NCBI GenBank assembly: GCA_035463295.1
Contig: DATHTK010000036.1
Location: 25,214-89,213 of the forward strand
Direction: 5' to 3'
From: DATHTK01 sp035463295
GTDB taxonomy: Bacteria > Actinomycetota > Rubrobacteria > Rubrobacterales > Rubrobacteraceae
DNA: 64,000 bases
A model generated the notes under the pieces. It was not told the DNA's origin. It did no database searches and saw only the letters and a list, made by a program, of their open reading frames with translations. The position numbers and the translations under genes were made by a program. The first letter of the stretch is position 1. Every line of letters begins with the position of its first letter. Below, piece by piece: positions 55,118 through 63,551 of this stretch.

Positions 55118-56917
55118 CTATCCGGGCTGGTTGACGATAAGCCCGTAAACCGAATTGGGCTTAAGGAACTCGCGGGCGTACCATAAGAACTTGCTGCCCA
55201 AGAGTGCGATAAGCAGTAGGTTGAGTATGCCACTCACGTCAGGGCCCGCGCCACCCAGACTCGGAGCCGAACCGCCCGAAGCGCTGCCCGGGGCAGGCGC
55301 CGCGGGCAAGGTGCTCGAGAAGGGCGCCGACTGCGGCAGCTGACTTGAGGCGCTGGCCACCGTGGTAGTGGTGGCAAAGTCAAGGATGGAGGAATGCCCT
55401 CCCCTCGAGAAGAGGGAGACAACCGCCGTCCGTCCGCTCGTTGTCGCCCTCAGCGGCACTGGCTGGCCACCCATCAGCTCGTGGAAAGAGGATGAGCCTC
55501 TGAGGTTCTCCGCGACAATCACGCTGCTAGGTGTAACGGACCCAGTAGAGGCAGTCAGTGCTGCGCCACCTTCTTCGAGGAGCGAAGCGACGACCGGCTC
55601 GCTCTCATAGACCGCTTCGGAAGCTGCGATCGGAGCCGGACCTATCGTCTCCTTTACCGGGCCGAGCACCGGATTAGCCACAGGATCGGTGACCTCTTTG
55701 ACTGGACCGAGTCCCGGACCGGCCACCGGATCGACTATCTCCTTCACCGGGCCGATCACTGGCTTTACGACTGGCTCGGCCGTATCCTCAACCGGATCAA
55801 GGATCGGCTTGGTCGTCTCATTTACAGTATCGAGCACAGGCTTGGTTGTCCCGCTGACTGTGTCGGATACCGGCTTGACTACCGGGTCAGCTGTCTCCTT
55901 GGCTGTGTCTAGTACGGGCTCGATTGTATTCTTGACCGGCTTGACCACTGGATCGGTCGCCTTGTCTACCGTCTCCTTGATCGGAGCGACGACCGGTTTA
56001 GCCGTCTCGTTAACGGCGTCGACTACGGGCGCAACACTCTGCTTCACTGGTTCCGTCGTCTGGTCACCCGCGTCGACTAACGGCTTCGCCACCGGCTCGA
56101 CTGTCTCACTAGCCGTGTCGATTACCGGCTTCGTTACGGGACTGACCGTCTTCTGAACCTTATCGACCGTCGGATCGATCGTTTGCCCGACAGGCTCGAC
56201 GACGGGCTGCGCATTCTGTTGTAACGGCCCTACTGTCTGATCAACGTTCTGGACCGGCTCGACCACCGGAACCGTAGTTTGCTCTACCGTACCGATCACG
56301 GGCTCGGCCGTTTGGTTGCCCAGACCTGTCGCCGACTCGATAGTTTGTCCGCCGAGGGACTCAGTGACCGGTTGCTGGATCGGCTCAGCTCGCTTCTGCA
56401 CTGGGCCAACCTGCTCCTGAAGGGGAGCAGTCCGACCGGAGATGGGCTGCGTCTGATGCTCGGTCGGGGCGGCTTGCCGCTCGAGTGATCCAGTCTGCCT
56501 GTGCGCCGGAGCGATACCCCTATCGGCGCTGCCACCGTCGTGGCTCCTACCGAGCGTTGGTGTGGGCTGAGCCGCAACATGGCCTCCTCCTCCGCCAGCA
56601 ATGTGGCCGCCACCGCCGCCACTGCCTGCGGGCGCCGGTGCAGGTGTGGCACGGCCACTACCGCCACCGGACTGCTGGGACGCGCCACCACCGCCGCTGG
56701 CCGGGGCGAGGGTCGGTACGGGCTGACCCGCGTTGATCGGCTCCTGAGCCTGCGCTTCCTTGCCAAACAAGAGAGCAACGCCAAAGACCGCTATCAAAGT
56801 GATCGCAATGGCCAGAACCGAGCGATGCGGCAAATACACCCTACGAACCGGTCCCAAGACCATAGCCACATTGGCCATTTTGGAAAGATTATGCGGTTTC
56901 GATATTCTCTCTTTCAC
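55118..56917 (-). CDS. Secreted Pro-Val-repeat protein with C-terminal membrane helix
   Basis: A 599-residue exported protein. Residues ~34-52 form a signal/anchor helix ending near KEAQAQ. A Gly/Pro/Ala-rich region (~60-120) is followed by a long repetitive region (~150-440) with units such as PVVKPVSDTVSGTTKPVLDT and NETTKPILDPVEDTAEPVVK. These resemble amphipathic or extended rod repeats of 11-18 residues. A Ser/Thr-rich part and a hydrophobic helix at ~565-583 close the protein. No LPXTG is present. It is co-directional with the LPDTGG protein. Function is unknown; an envelope-spanning or surface stalk is likely. Confidence 0.8.
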   Translation of the reverse strand: MKERISKPHNLSKMANVAMVLGPVRRVYLPHRSVLAIAITLIAVFGVALLFGKEAQAQEPINAGQPVPTLAPASGGGGASQQSGGGSGRATPAPAPAGSGGGGGHIAGGGGGHVAAQPTPTLGRSHDGGSADRGIAPAHRQTGSLERQAAPTEHQTQPISGRTAPLQEQVGPVQKRAEPIQQPVTESLGGQTIESATGLGNQTAEPVIGTVEQTTVPVVEPVQNVDQTVGPLQQNAQPVVEPVGQTIDPTVDKVQKTVSPVTKPVIDTASETVEPVAKPLVDAGDQTTEPVKQSVAPVVDAVNETAKPVVAPIKETVDKATDPVVKPVKNTIEPVLDTAKETADPVVKPVSDTVSGTTKPVLDTVNETTKPILDPVEDTAEPVVKPVIGPVKEIVDPVAGPGLGPVKEVTDPVANPVLGPVKETIGPAPIAASEAVYESEPVVASLLEEGGAALTASTGSVTPSSVIVAENLRGSSSFHELMGGQPVPLRATTSGRTAVVSLFSRGGHSSILDFATTTTVASASSQLPQSAPFSSTLPAAPAPGSASGGSAPSLGGAGPDVSGILNLLLIALLGSKFLWYAREFLKPNSVYGLIVNQPG

Positions 56918-57577
56918 GCTCCACCGCTTTCCGTAGCCCGGCTACCTCCTGTGGAGGCCCGAAGCATTGCGTCCCCGCCTCACAGCGGGTTTGCCTTTAT
57001 CCAGCGGCGCTAGTGCTACGCGCCACGCTTTCCCCAACGGACGTAGCGTGGATACCGGCAGCGTGAATACCGGTGGGTGTCCATAGTCGGGCACTATACA
57101 CCGTAACACTTTGGTGTGCAAACAGGTTTACCAAGAAATTAGTACTAAAGTACTAGTACGCCAGGCTATAGAGCTCTAAGTACACATCCCATGTGCACAT
57201 TAATTCTTCTCTCCTGCAGTCTCAGTTTAGCGCAGCAACCCCGGGCTTAGGCTCACCCCGCTCACACCGTAGTCGCCAGAGTCGGTCTGGGTCTCTTGGC
57301 GAGGGTCTCTGCCCGGAACAAGCCGCGGGCCCAGAATGTAGCAGTCGAAGGCTCTATTCACGCCCTCGCTGCAGGTGCGAGGAGATAGCTGAGGTCAGAA
57401 AAGACTACGAAGGCTCTTGCCGCGGCTCTACTACTGAAAATGGGTAGTAGACACCTACTCGAACGGTTAGGTTGCCGCGGGTGTTAGACTTTTCGTGCAC
57501 CCCTCCGAGGGCTGCGGCCCGCACTTCGCGTGAGGCGTATCAGTTTAGAACAACGGCATTTAGGGAGCGCATCCGTC
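56918..57577. promoter_or_regulatory. 660-base intergenic region with palindromes
   Basis: No convincing gene is present. The centre (57060-57240) is much more AT-rich than the surroundings. It contains ACACC/GGTGT arms (near 57097-57116), TTAGTACTAA (57139-57148) followed directly by AGTACT and AGTAC, and ATGTGCACAT (57191-57200). These short perfect palindromes look like operators serving the divergent secreted-protein gene and the receiver/flavoprotein operon. The distance to 57578 leaves room for a separate promoter near TTAGAC at about 57485. Confidence 0.4.
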
Positions 57578-59239
57578 ATGGCAAAGCCGGTAATACTCGC
57601 GGTGGACGACGACCCGCAAGTTCTGCGGGCGGTGGAGCGGGACCTCCGACGCAGGTACGTCCGCGAATATAGGGTACTACGCGCGGATTCTGGCGAAACG
57701 GCACTCGATACTCTAAACAAGCTGAAGCTGCGCGGCGACCCCGTCGCGCTCTTCCTGGTAGACCAGCGGATGCCACGTATGACGGGTGTCGAATTCCTAG
57801 AGAAAGCCATCGAGCAGTTCCCGCTCGCCAAGCGGGCCTTGCTCACCGCCTACTCGGATACTGAGGCCGCCATAAGAGCGATAAACGAGGTCGGCCTCGA
57901 CTACTATCTCCAGAAGCCATGGGACCCGCCGGAAGAGAACCTCTACCCCAACCTCGACGACATGCTCGGAGACTGGCGCGCGGACTACAGACCACCGTTC
58001 GAGGGAATTCGGGTCGTTGGCGACCGTTGGTCACCGGCCTCTCACCGCATCCGTGACTTCCTCGCTCGCAATCGCGTCCCCCACAGGTGGCTCGACGTGG
58101 AGGGCTCAGAGGAAGCGAGGCAACTGCTTAAGAGCACCGACCACGGCATGCCGAAGCTGCCGCTCGTCGTCTACGAGGACGGCACGTACGCTGAGGCACC
58201 CGAGAACCGCGAGATCGCCGAGCGGATAGGCCTCAGGACTCGGGCCGAACAGCAGTTCTACGACCTCGTCATCGTGGGTGGTGGCCCCTCGGGACTCGCT
58301 GCGGCGGTCTACGGAGCTTCGGAGGGTCTCAGGACCGTACTGATAGAGCGGGAGGCGCCGGGCGGCCAGGCCGGGACGAGCAGCCGAATCGAGAACTACC
58401 TCGGCTTCCCGAGTGGGCTCTCGGGCGGAGATCTCGCACGGCGAGCGGTGGACCAGGCGACGAGGTTTGGTGTCGAGATCCTGACGCCCCAGGAGGTCAG
58501 GGGAGTGCGCGTCGAGGACCCCTACCGCATTGTCACCCTCGTTGACGGATCGGAGGTCTCTTGCTACGCCCTGATCGTTACGACCGGAGTATCGTACCGC
58601 AGGCTCGACGTCCCTGAGGCCCAGCGGCTTACGGGCGCCGGGGTGTACTACGGCGCTGCGCAGACCGAGGCCTTCGCCTGTAAAGACGAGGACGTCTATA
58701 TCGTTGGTGGGGCCAACTCGGCTGGTCAGGCCGCGATGTTTTTCTCCAACCAGGCGCGCAGAGTGGTCATTCTCTGTCGCGGCGACGATCTCAGGAAGAG
58801 CATGTCCGAGTACCTGGTCACCCAGATCGAGGACCGAGAAAACATCGAGGTGCGCCTGAACGCGAACGTTGTAGCCGTCGAGGGCGAGGAGCACCTAGAG
58901 AGCATCTCGATAAAGAACAGCGAGACGGGCGAGACGGAGACCGCTCCCGCCAGCTCGCTGTTTGTATTTATCGGGGCTGCGCCCAAGACCGACTGGCTTG
59001 ACGGAGTCGTCGAGCGCGACGAGCGGGGCTTTATCCTCTCGGGGCCCGACCTCTCGAGAAACGGCGAGCGTCCGAAAGGCTGGGCGCTAGAGAGAGATCC
59101 GTTTCTTCTGGAGACGAACGTCCCCGGCGTCTTCGTCGCCGGGGACGTTCGGCACGGCTCGATCAAACGCTGTGCCTCGGCGGTCGGGGAGGGCTCCATA
59201 GCCATCCAGTTCGTGCACCAGTACATGAGGAAGGTCTAG
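57578..59239 (+). CDS. Response regulator receiver/thioredoxin reductase-like fusion
   Basis: A 553-residue fusion. Residues 1-125 form a receiver domain with acidic pocket AVDDDPQ, phospho-acceptor Asp62 (FLVDQRMPRMTG) and Lys113 (QKPWD). Residues ~145-222 resemble a glutaredoxin fold, but the active-site position reads WSPASHR with no Cys. From 229 a thioredoxin reductase-like flavoprotein starts: VIVGGGPSGLAAA binds FAD and YIVGGANSAGQAA binds NAD(P)H. The redox CxxC expected before the latter is replaced by YYGAAQTEAFACKD. It heads an operon with three kinases. Phosphorylation may gate a flavin activity. Confidence 0.92.
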   Translation: MAKPVILAVDDDPQVLRAVERDLRRRYVREYRVLRADSGETALDTLNKLKLRGDPVALFLVDQRMPRMTGVEFLEKAIEQFPLAKRALLTAYSDTEAAIRAINEVGLDYYLQKPWDPPEENLYPNLDDMLGDWRADYRPPFEGIRVVGDRWSPASHRIRDFLARNRVPHRWLDVEGSEEARQLLKSTDHGMPKLPLVVYEDGTYAEAPENREIAERIGLRTRAEQQFYDLVIVGGGPSGLAAAVYGASEGLRTVLIEREAPGGQAGTSSRIENYLGFPSGLSGGDLARRAVDQATRFGVEILTPQEVRGVRVEDPYRIVTLVDGSEVSCYALIVTTGVSYRRLDVPEAQRLTGAGVYYGAAQTEAFACKDEDVYIVGGANSAGQAAMFFSNQARRVVILCRGDDLRKSMSEYLVTQIEDRENIEVRLNANVVAVEGEEHLESISIKNSETGETETAPASSLFVFIGAAPKTDWLDGVVERDERGFILSGPDLSRNGERPKGWALERDPFLLETNVPGVFVAGDVRHGSIKRCASAVGEGSIAIQFVHQYMRKV

Positions 59240-59240
59240 G

Positions 59241-60662
59241 GTGAAGGGCGCGACGGTCGCCGACACCCTACGCCGGGTGCCGCTCTTCAAGGAGCTACCG
59301 GATGACAAGCTGACTTGGATCTCCGAGCAGGGACAGGAGGTGCTGCTGGGACCCGGCACCAAGATGGTCTCCCAGGGCGATCCGCCGGACGGCTTCTACG
59401 TCGTCCTCGAAGGAGAATCCGTGTGGACCCGCAGGGTAGGGAGCAAAGACGTCTTCGTGGTGAGCCTCGGGGAAGGGTCCGTCTTCTCCAAGCCCATCAT
59501 GGTCCTCGACGCTCCCTACCCGACCGCCGGCCACGCCGTGACCCCGATGCGCCTCCTCAAGCTGGATGCCCCTACCTTCTGGGAGTTGCTCAAGCTCTGC
59601 CCCGAGATCCCGCGTGGCATCCTCACCGCCTCGGTCGAGCGTGCCGGGCTGCACGAGTCGGTCTCTCAGCGACACGCCAAGCTGGTCTCTCTTGGCACCA
59701 TGGCCGCTGGCCTCGCCCACGAGTTGAACAACCCGGCCGCGGCTGCCGGCAGGAGCGCCCAGGAGGCTCGCGATGTCTTCCGGGAGTCCTCCTCGAGGGC
59801 AGTAAAGCTCGGCTTCCTGGACATGAGTCCTGAGGAACGCCTCCTCGTTGCCGGCTTGGCCGAAGAGGTGACGAGACGGGCGGAGAACACACCCGAGCTC
59901 GACTCCCTCGATAGGAGCGACCGGGAGGACGAGGTGGCGCTCTGGCTTGAGGACCATGGCGTCGAGGAGGGTTGGGACCTCGCGCCTACGCTCGTCGGGG
60001 CAGGCCTCGACGTGGAGTGGCTGGACGGACTCGAGGGACGGCTCTCAGCGAGCGACGCCGTTGGTGACGTGCTGGGCTGGCTTGCCTCCGAGCTGATGGG
60101 CGACGAGCTGCTGCGTGAGATCCGGCAGGCGTCCGCGCGCGTCTCCGAGCTCGTGGGAGCTGTGAAGGCCTATTCGCACATGGACAAGTCCTCCTTGAGA
60201 GAGGCCGACGTGCGCAAGGGACTCGAGAACACGCTCACCATGCTCGGCCACAAGCTCAAAAAGGGTGACGTCGAGGTCAGGCGCGATTACGAAGAGGGTT
60301 TGCCCCCGGTCTGTGCGCACGGCGGGGAACTGAATCAGGTATGGACCAACCTGTTGGACAACGCCATAGACGCCTTGGAGGGCGATGGTCACGTGGGTAT
60401 AAAGGCCGTGCGCGAAGGTGACCGGGTCTTGGTGGAGATCTCCGATAACGGTCCTGGTATACCGGAGGAGATCCGGGAGCGCATCTTCGAGCCGTTCTTC
60501 ACTACGAAAGAGGTCGGAGAGGGCACGGGACTCGGGTTGGACATCAGCTACCGCGTGGTCGTCCAGAAGCTCGGAGGCGACATCCGCGTCTTTTCGAAGC
60601 CGGGCGACACCCGCTTCGAGGTGCGCCTGCCCGTGAGCCCCGGCGCAGAGGGACCGGCTTGA
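59241..60662 (+). CDS. Soluble histidine kinase with N-terminal CNB fold (1 of 3)
   Basis: A 473-residue cytosolic kinase. Residues ~1-135 form a cyclic nucleotide-binding fold (FKELPDDKL, MVSQGDPPDGFYVVLEGE) whose cassette lacks the canonical Arg. The H-box AAGLAHELNNPAAAA places the phospho-acceptor at His160. About 130 residues, including DREDEVALWLEDHGVEEGWDL, separate it from the second helix (SELVGAVKAYSHMD). The ATPase domain has NQVWTNLLDNAIDAL, DNGPGIP and FFTTKEVGEGTGLGL. GTG 59241 follows the receiver gene stop by one base. It is the likely partner of that receiver. Confidence 0.92.
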   Translation: MKGATVADTLRRVPLFKELPDDKLTWISEQGQEVLLGPGTKMVSQGDPPDGFYVVLEGESVWTRRVGSKDVFVVSLGEGSVFSKPIMVLDAPYPTAGHAVTPMRLLKLDAPTFWELLKLCPEIPRGILTASVERAGLHESVSQRHAKLVSLGTMAAGLAHELNNPAAAAGRSAQEARDVFRESSSRAVKLGFLDMSPEERLLVAGLAEEVTRRAENTPELDSLDRSDREDEVALWLEDHGVEEGWDLAPTLVGAGLDVEWLDGLEGRLSASDAVGDVLGWLASELMGDELLREIRQASARVSELVGAVKAYSHMDKSSLREADVRKGLENTLTMLGHKLKKGDVEVRRDYEEGLPPVCAHGGELNQVWTNLLDNAIDALEGDGHVGIKAVREGDRVLVEISDNGPGIPEEIRERIFEPFFTTKEVGEGTGLGLDISYRVVVQKLGGDIRVFSKPGDTRFEVRLPVSPGAEGPA

Positions 60663-62131
60663 CGTCGCTGGAGGAGCTGCGCCGTTCCCCGCTCTTCGAC
60701 GGGCTCACCGACGAGCAGTTGCGGTGCGTCATCGAGGAGGGTTCGGAGGTGCGGGTGTCCCGAGGCGAGCTGTACGCTAGGGAGGGCGAACCCATCGAGC
60801 ACTTCTATGTCGTCCTCGATGGGGAGCTCAGGATCACCAAGCGCGTGGACGGCAGGGAGATGGTGATCAACAACTACACCCCCGGCGTCTTCTTTGGGGA
60901 GGTGCCGCTGCTGGCCGGGACACCGTTCCTTGCGAGCGGCCGCGCGCTGGAGGACAGCAGGCTGTTCGCAATCCCCGAGAGAGTCTTCCGTAGGATGCTC
61001 ACCGAGCACCCCACCTTCGGCGACACCGTGCTCGAGACGATGGCCCACCGCGTCCAGATACTACAGTCGATCGCCCAGGAGCGCGAAAGGCTCAACTCCC
61101 TCGGCACCCTCGCCGCCGGCCTCGCGCACGAGCTGAACAACCCGGCCGCCGTCAGCCTGCGGGCTGCCGGGCGTCTGCGCGAGTGTTTCGAGCGCCTGCG
61201 CAAGACCGGCATGAAGATCTCGCGCTCCGCGGCCGCCGGAGACCTCGGTCCAGAGCAGCTCGACGACCTGGACCGGATCGCCGCTGGCGCTCTCGGCTCC
61301 ATGGACGGCACGCCGGATGGCCTAAGTCCCCTGGAGGCCGCCGATCGGGAGGAGAACCTGGCCCAGTGGCTCGAAGAGCGCGGCGTCGAGGACGTCTGGG
61401 ACTTGGCCTCGACCTTCGCGCAGGCGAGCCTGGGGGTGCCTGACCTGGAACTTGTAGTAGATATAGCGGGACGCGATTGCCTCGGCGAGGCGCTCGGCTA
61501 CCTGGAGGCGGTGCTCACGGTCGCCGGTCTGGTCGAGGAGGTCGAGGCCAGCACGACGCGTGTCTCGGCACTCGTGGAGACGATGAAGGCCTACTCGCAC
61601 ATGGACCAGGCGCCGTTGCAGGAGCTGCAGATCAACGACGAGCTGGACAACACCCTCGAGATACTCGCCTACGAGCTTGAGGAGGTCGAGATGGTACGCA
61701 TGTACGACGAAGATCTTCCGCGCATCACGGCCTACGGCGGCGAGCTTAACCAGGTCTGGACGGCCCTTATAGATAACGCCATAGACGCCGTTAAGGGCGA
61801 CGTGGATGAGCCAAGGATCACGCTCCGCACGACCTGCGAGAGCGACAGGGTGCTGGTCGAGGTGGCGGACAACGGTCCTGGGATCCCAGAGGAGCTGCGT
61901 GCCAACGTCTTCGAGCCCTACTTCACTACGAAGGGCATAGGCGCAGGCAGCGGCATCGGGCTCGACGTGAGCTACCGCATCGTCGTGGGCCGCCACGGAG
62001 GCGACATCCGTGTGGTCTCGAGACCCGGCGACACCCGCTTCCAGGTTAGACTGCCGATAGAGGGGCCAACGGAGCAGGGCAATCCGGCCGCGGGTGGATC
62101 GGTGGAAGCCGCGGCCGAAGGCGGCCGGTGA
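60659..62131 (+). CDS. Soluble histidine kinase with N-terminal CNB fold (2 of 3)
   Basis: A 490-residue paralogue of the preceding gene with the same architecture. The CNB fold has YAREGEPIEHFYVVLDGELRI. His157 lies in AAGLAHELNNPAA. The shared inserted segment reads ADREENLAQWLEERGVEDVWDLA. ATPase motifs are NQVWTALIDNAIDAV, DNGPGIPEE and YFTTKGIGAGSGIGL. No membrane segment is present. TTG 60659 overlaps the upstream stop by 4 nt. Divergence from its neighbours in the sensory fold suggests a different ligand. Confidence 0.92.
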   Translation: MTSLEELRRSPLFDGLTDEQLRCVIEEGSEVRVSRGELYAREGEPIEHFYVVLDGELRITKRVDGREMVINNYTPGVFFGEVPLLAGTPFLASGRALEDSRLFAIPERVFRRMLTEHPTFGDTVLETMAHRVQILQSIAQERERLNSLGTLAAGLAHELNNPAAVSLRAAGRLRECFERLRKTGMKISRSAAAGDLGPEQLDDLDRIAAGALGSMDGTPDGLSPLEAADREENLAQWLEERGVEDVWDLASTFAQASLGVPDLELVVDIAGRDCLGEALGYLEAVLTVAGLVEEVEASTTRVSALVETMKAYSHMDQAPLQELQINDELDNTLEILAYELEEVEMVRMYDEDLPRITAYGGELNQVWTALIDNAIDAVKGDVDEPRITLRTTCESDRVLVEVADNGPGIPEELRANVFEPYFTTKGIGAGSGIGLDVSYRIVVGRHGGDIRVVSRPGDTRFQVRLPIEGPTEQGNPAAGGSVEAAAEGGR

Positions 62132-63507
62132 TGCGAGAGCGGAACGTGACGCAGCCTGAACAACGCTTGACCGGGGAGCAGATCGAAGATCTCTTGCTCT
62201 ACGGGAGGGAGCTGTCGTTGGAGGCTGGGACCTACCTATTCGACGAGACGTCGGTAGTGGACAGCTTCTACGTGATACTCGAGGGCGAGATCCGGATCTC
62301 GCGCCTCGACGGCGCTCAGGAGACCCAGATCGACACCCATTACTCCCGTGAGTTCACTGGCGGACTCGCGGTGTTTACCGGCAGGCGCTCGGTCCACCGC
62401 GGCCGCGCCGCTGTCCCTAGCCGCGTGCTCGAAATCGACTCCGAGACGTTCCGCCGCGTCTCCGCCGAGAGGCCCGAGATCGGCGATGTCTTTATCTCCG
62501 GCCTCGCGAGCAGGATGCGCGAGACGCAACGCGCTTTCAGACAGCACGAGAAGCTGGCGGCCCTGGGCAAGCTCTCGGCCGGCCTCGCCCACGAGCTGAA
62601 CAACCCCGCGGCCGCAGCGCGTCGCGCGTCGGACGACCTGCGCGAGGCGGCCTCGAAAGTCCAGCTCCGTTCCCTGGGATACGACGAACGCTTCTCACCG
62701 AACCAGCGGCAGGTGTTGGCGAATCTCTTGCGCGAGACGGACGCGAACGGCGAGGCCTCCCTCGACCCTCTTGCCAGAGGCGACCGGGAGGACGAGATGG
62801 CCCTCTGGCTCGAGGACCGCGGTGTGGGAGAGGCTTGGGACCTCGCCCCTACCCTGGTCGCAACAGGGCTCGGAGCTGGTCGGTTGGAGAGGCTGGGCGA
62901 CGATTTCGAGGACCAACGCACGCTTGCCGGGGCCTTGGAATGGCTCGGATCAACACTCGAACTAGCCAACCTAGCGGACGAGGTCAGGCGGAGCGCGACG
63001 CGTATCTCCGAGCTCGTGCAGGCGATCAAAGACCACACTTACATGGATCGCGGTTCCTACGCGGCGACCGACGTACGCGAGGGACTGGAAAGCACACTTA
63101 CGATTCTCGGCCAGAAGCTCAAGGGTGCCACCGTGACGCGCGATTACGAGGAGCGGTTGCCGAAGATTTGGGCTCACGCCGGCGAGCTGAACCAGGTTTG
63201 GATCAACCTGCTAGACAACGCAGCGGACGCTGTCGAGGGTCGCGGACGAATAGACGTCAGTGCGTATCGCGACGGGGATAGTGTTGTGGTAGAGGTCTCC
63301 GATGACGGGCCTGGGATACCACGCGAGTTGCAGGCCCGTGTCTTCGAGGCGTTCTTCACCACCAAGCAGGTGGGTGAGGCGACCGGTCTCGGTCTATATA
63401 GCGTGCGTCGCATCGTTGCGGCCCATGGCGGAGAGGTCGCTTTAACGTCTGAGTCCGGCAAGACACGCCTCGTCGTCCGTCTTCCGATAGAGAGGAAATC
63501 GGGCTGA
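62128..63507 (+). CDS. Soluble histidine kinase with N-terminal CNB fold (3 of 3)
   Basis: A 459-residue third paralogue. Its CNB fold is the most divergent (YLFDETSVVDSFYVILEGEI, GRRSVHRGRAAVPS). His155 is in SAGLAHELNNPAAAA, and the inserted motif reads DREDEMALWLEDRGVGEAWDLA. ATPase motifs are NQVWINLLDNAADAV, DDGPGIP and FFTTKQVGEATGLGL. GTG 62128 overlaps the upstream stop; ATG 62131 is equally possible. It ends the operon, 44 nt before the convergent sulfatase. Confidence 0.92.
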   Translation: MMRERNVTQPEQRLTGEQIEDLLLYGRELSLEAGTYLFDETSVVDSFYVILEGEIRISRLDGAQETQIDTHYSREFTGGLAVFTGRRSVHRGRAAVPSRVLEIDSETFRRVSAERPEIGDVFISGLASRMRETQRAFRQHEKLAALGKLSAGLAHELNNPAAAARRASDDLREAASKVQLRSLGYDERFSPNQRQVLANLLRETDANGEASLDPLARGDREDEMALWLEDRGVGEAWDLAPTLVATGLGAGRLERLGDDFEDQRTLAGALEWLGSTLELANLADEVRRSATRISELVQAIKDHTYMDRGSYAATDVREGLESTLTILGQKLKGATVTRDYEERLPKIWAHAGELNQVWINLLDNAADAVEGRGRIDVSAYRDGDSVVVEVSDDGPGIPRELQARVFEAFFTTKQVGEATGLGLYSVRRIVAAHGGEVALTSESGKTRLVVRLPIERKSG

Positions 63508-63551
63508 AGTCCGACGAGGTTGCAGGACCGCGACGTCCCGCTCCTGCTCGC

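Noticed and set aside
57193..57447. 84-codon ORF in the control region
   Set aside because: It has no ribosome binding site, overlaps the palindromes and has Ser/Arg-rich composition without recognisable structure.
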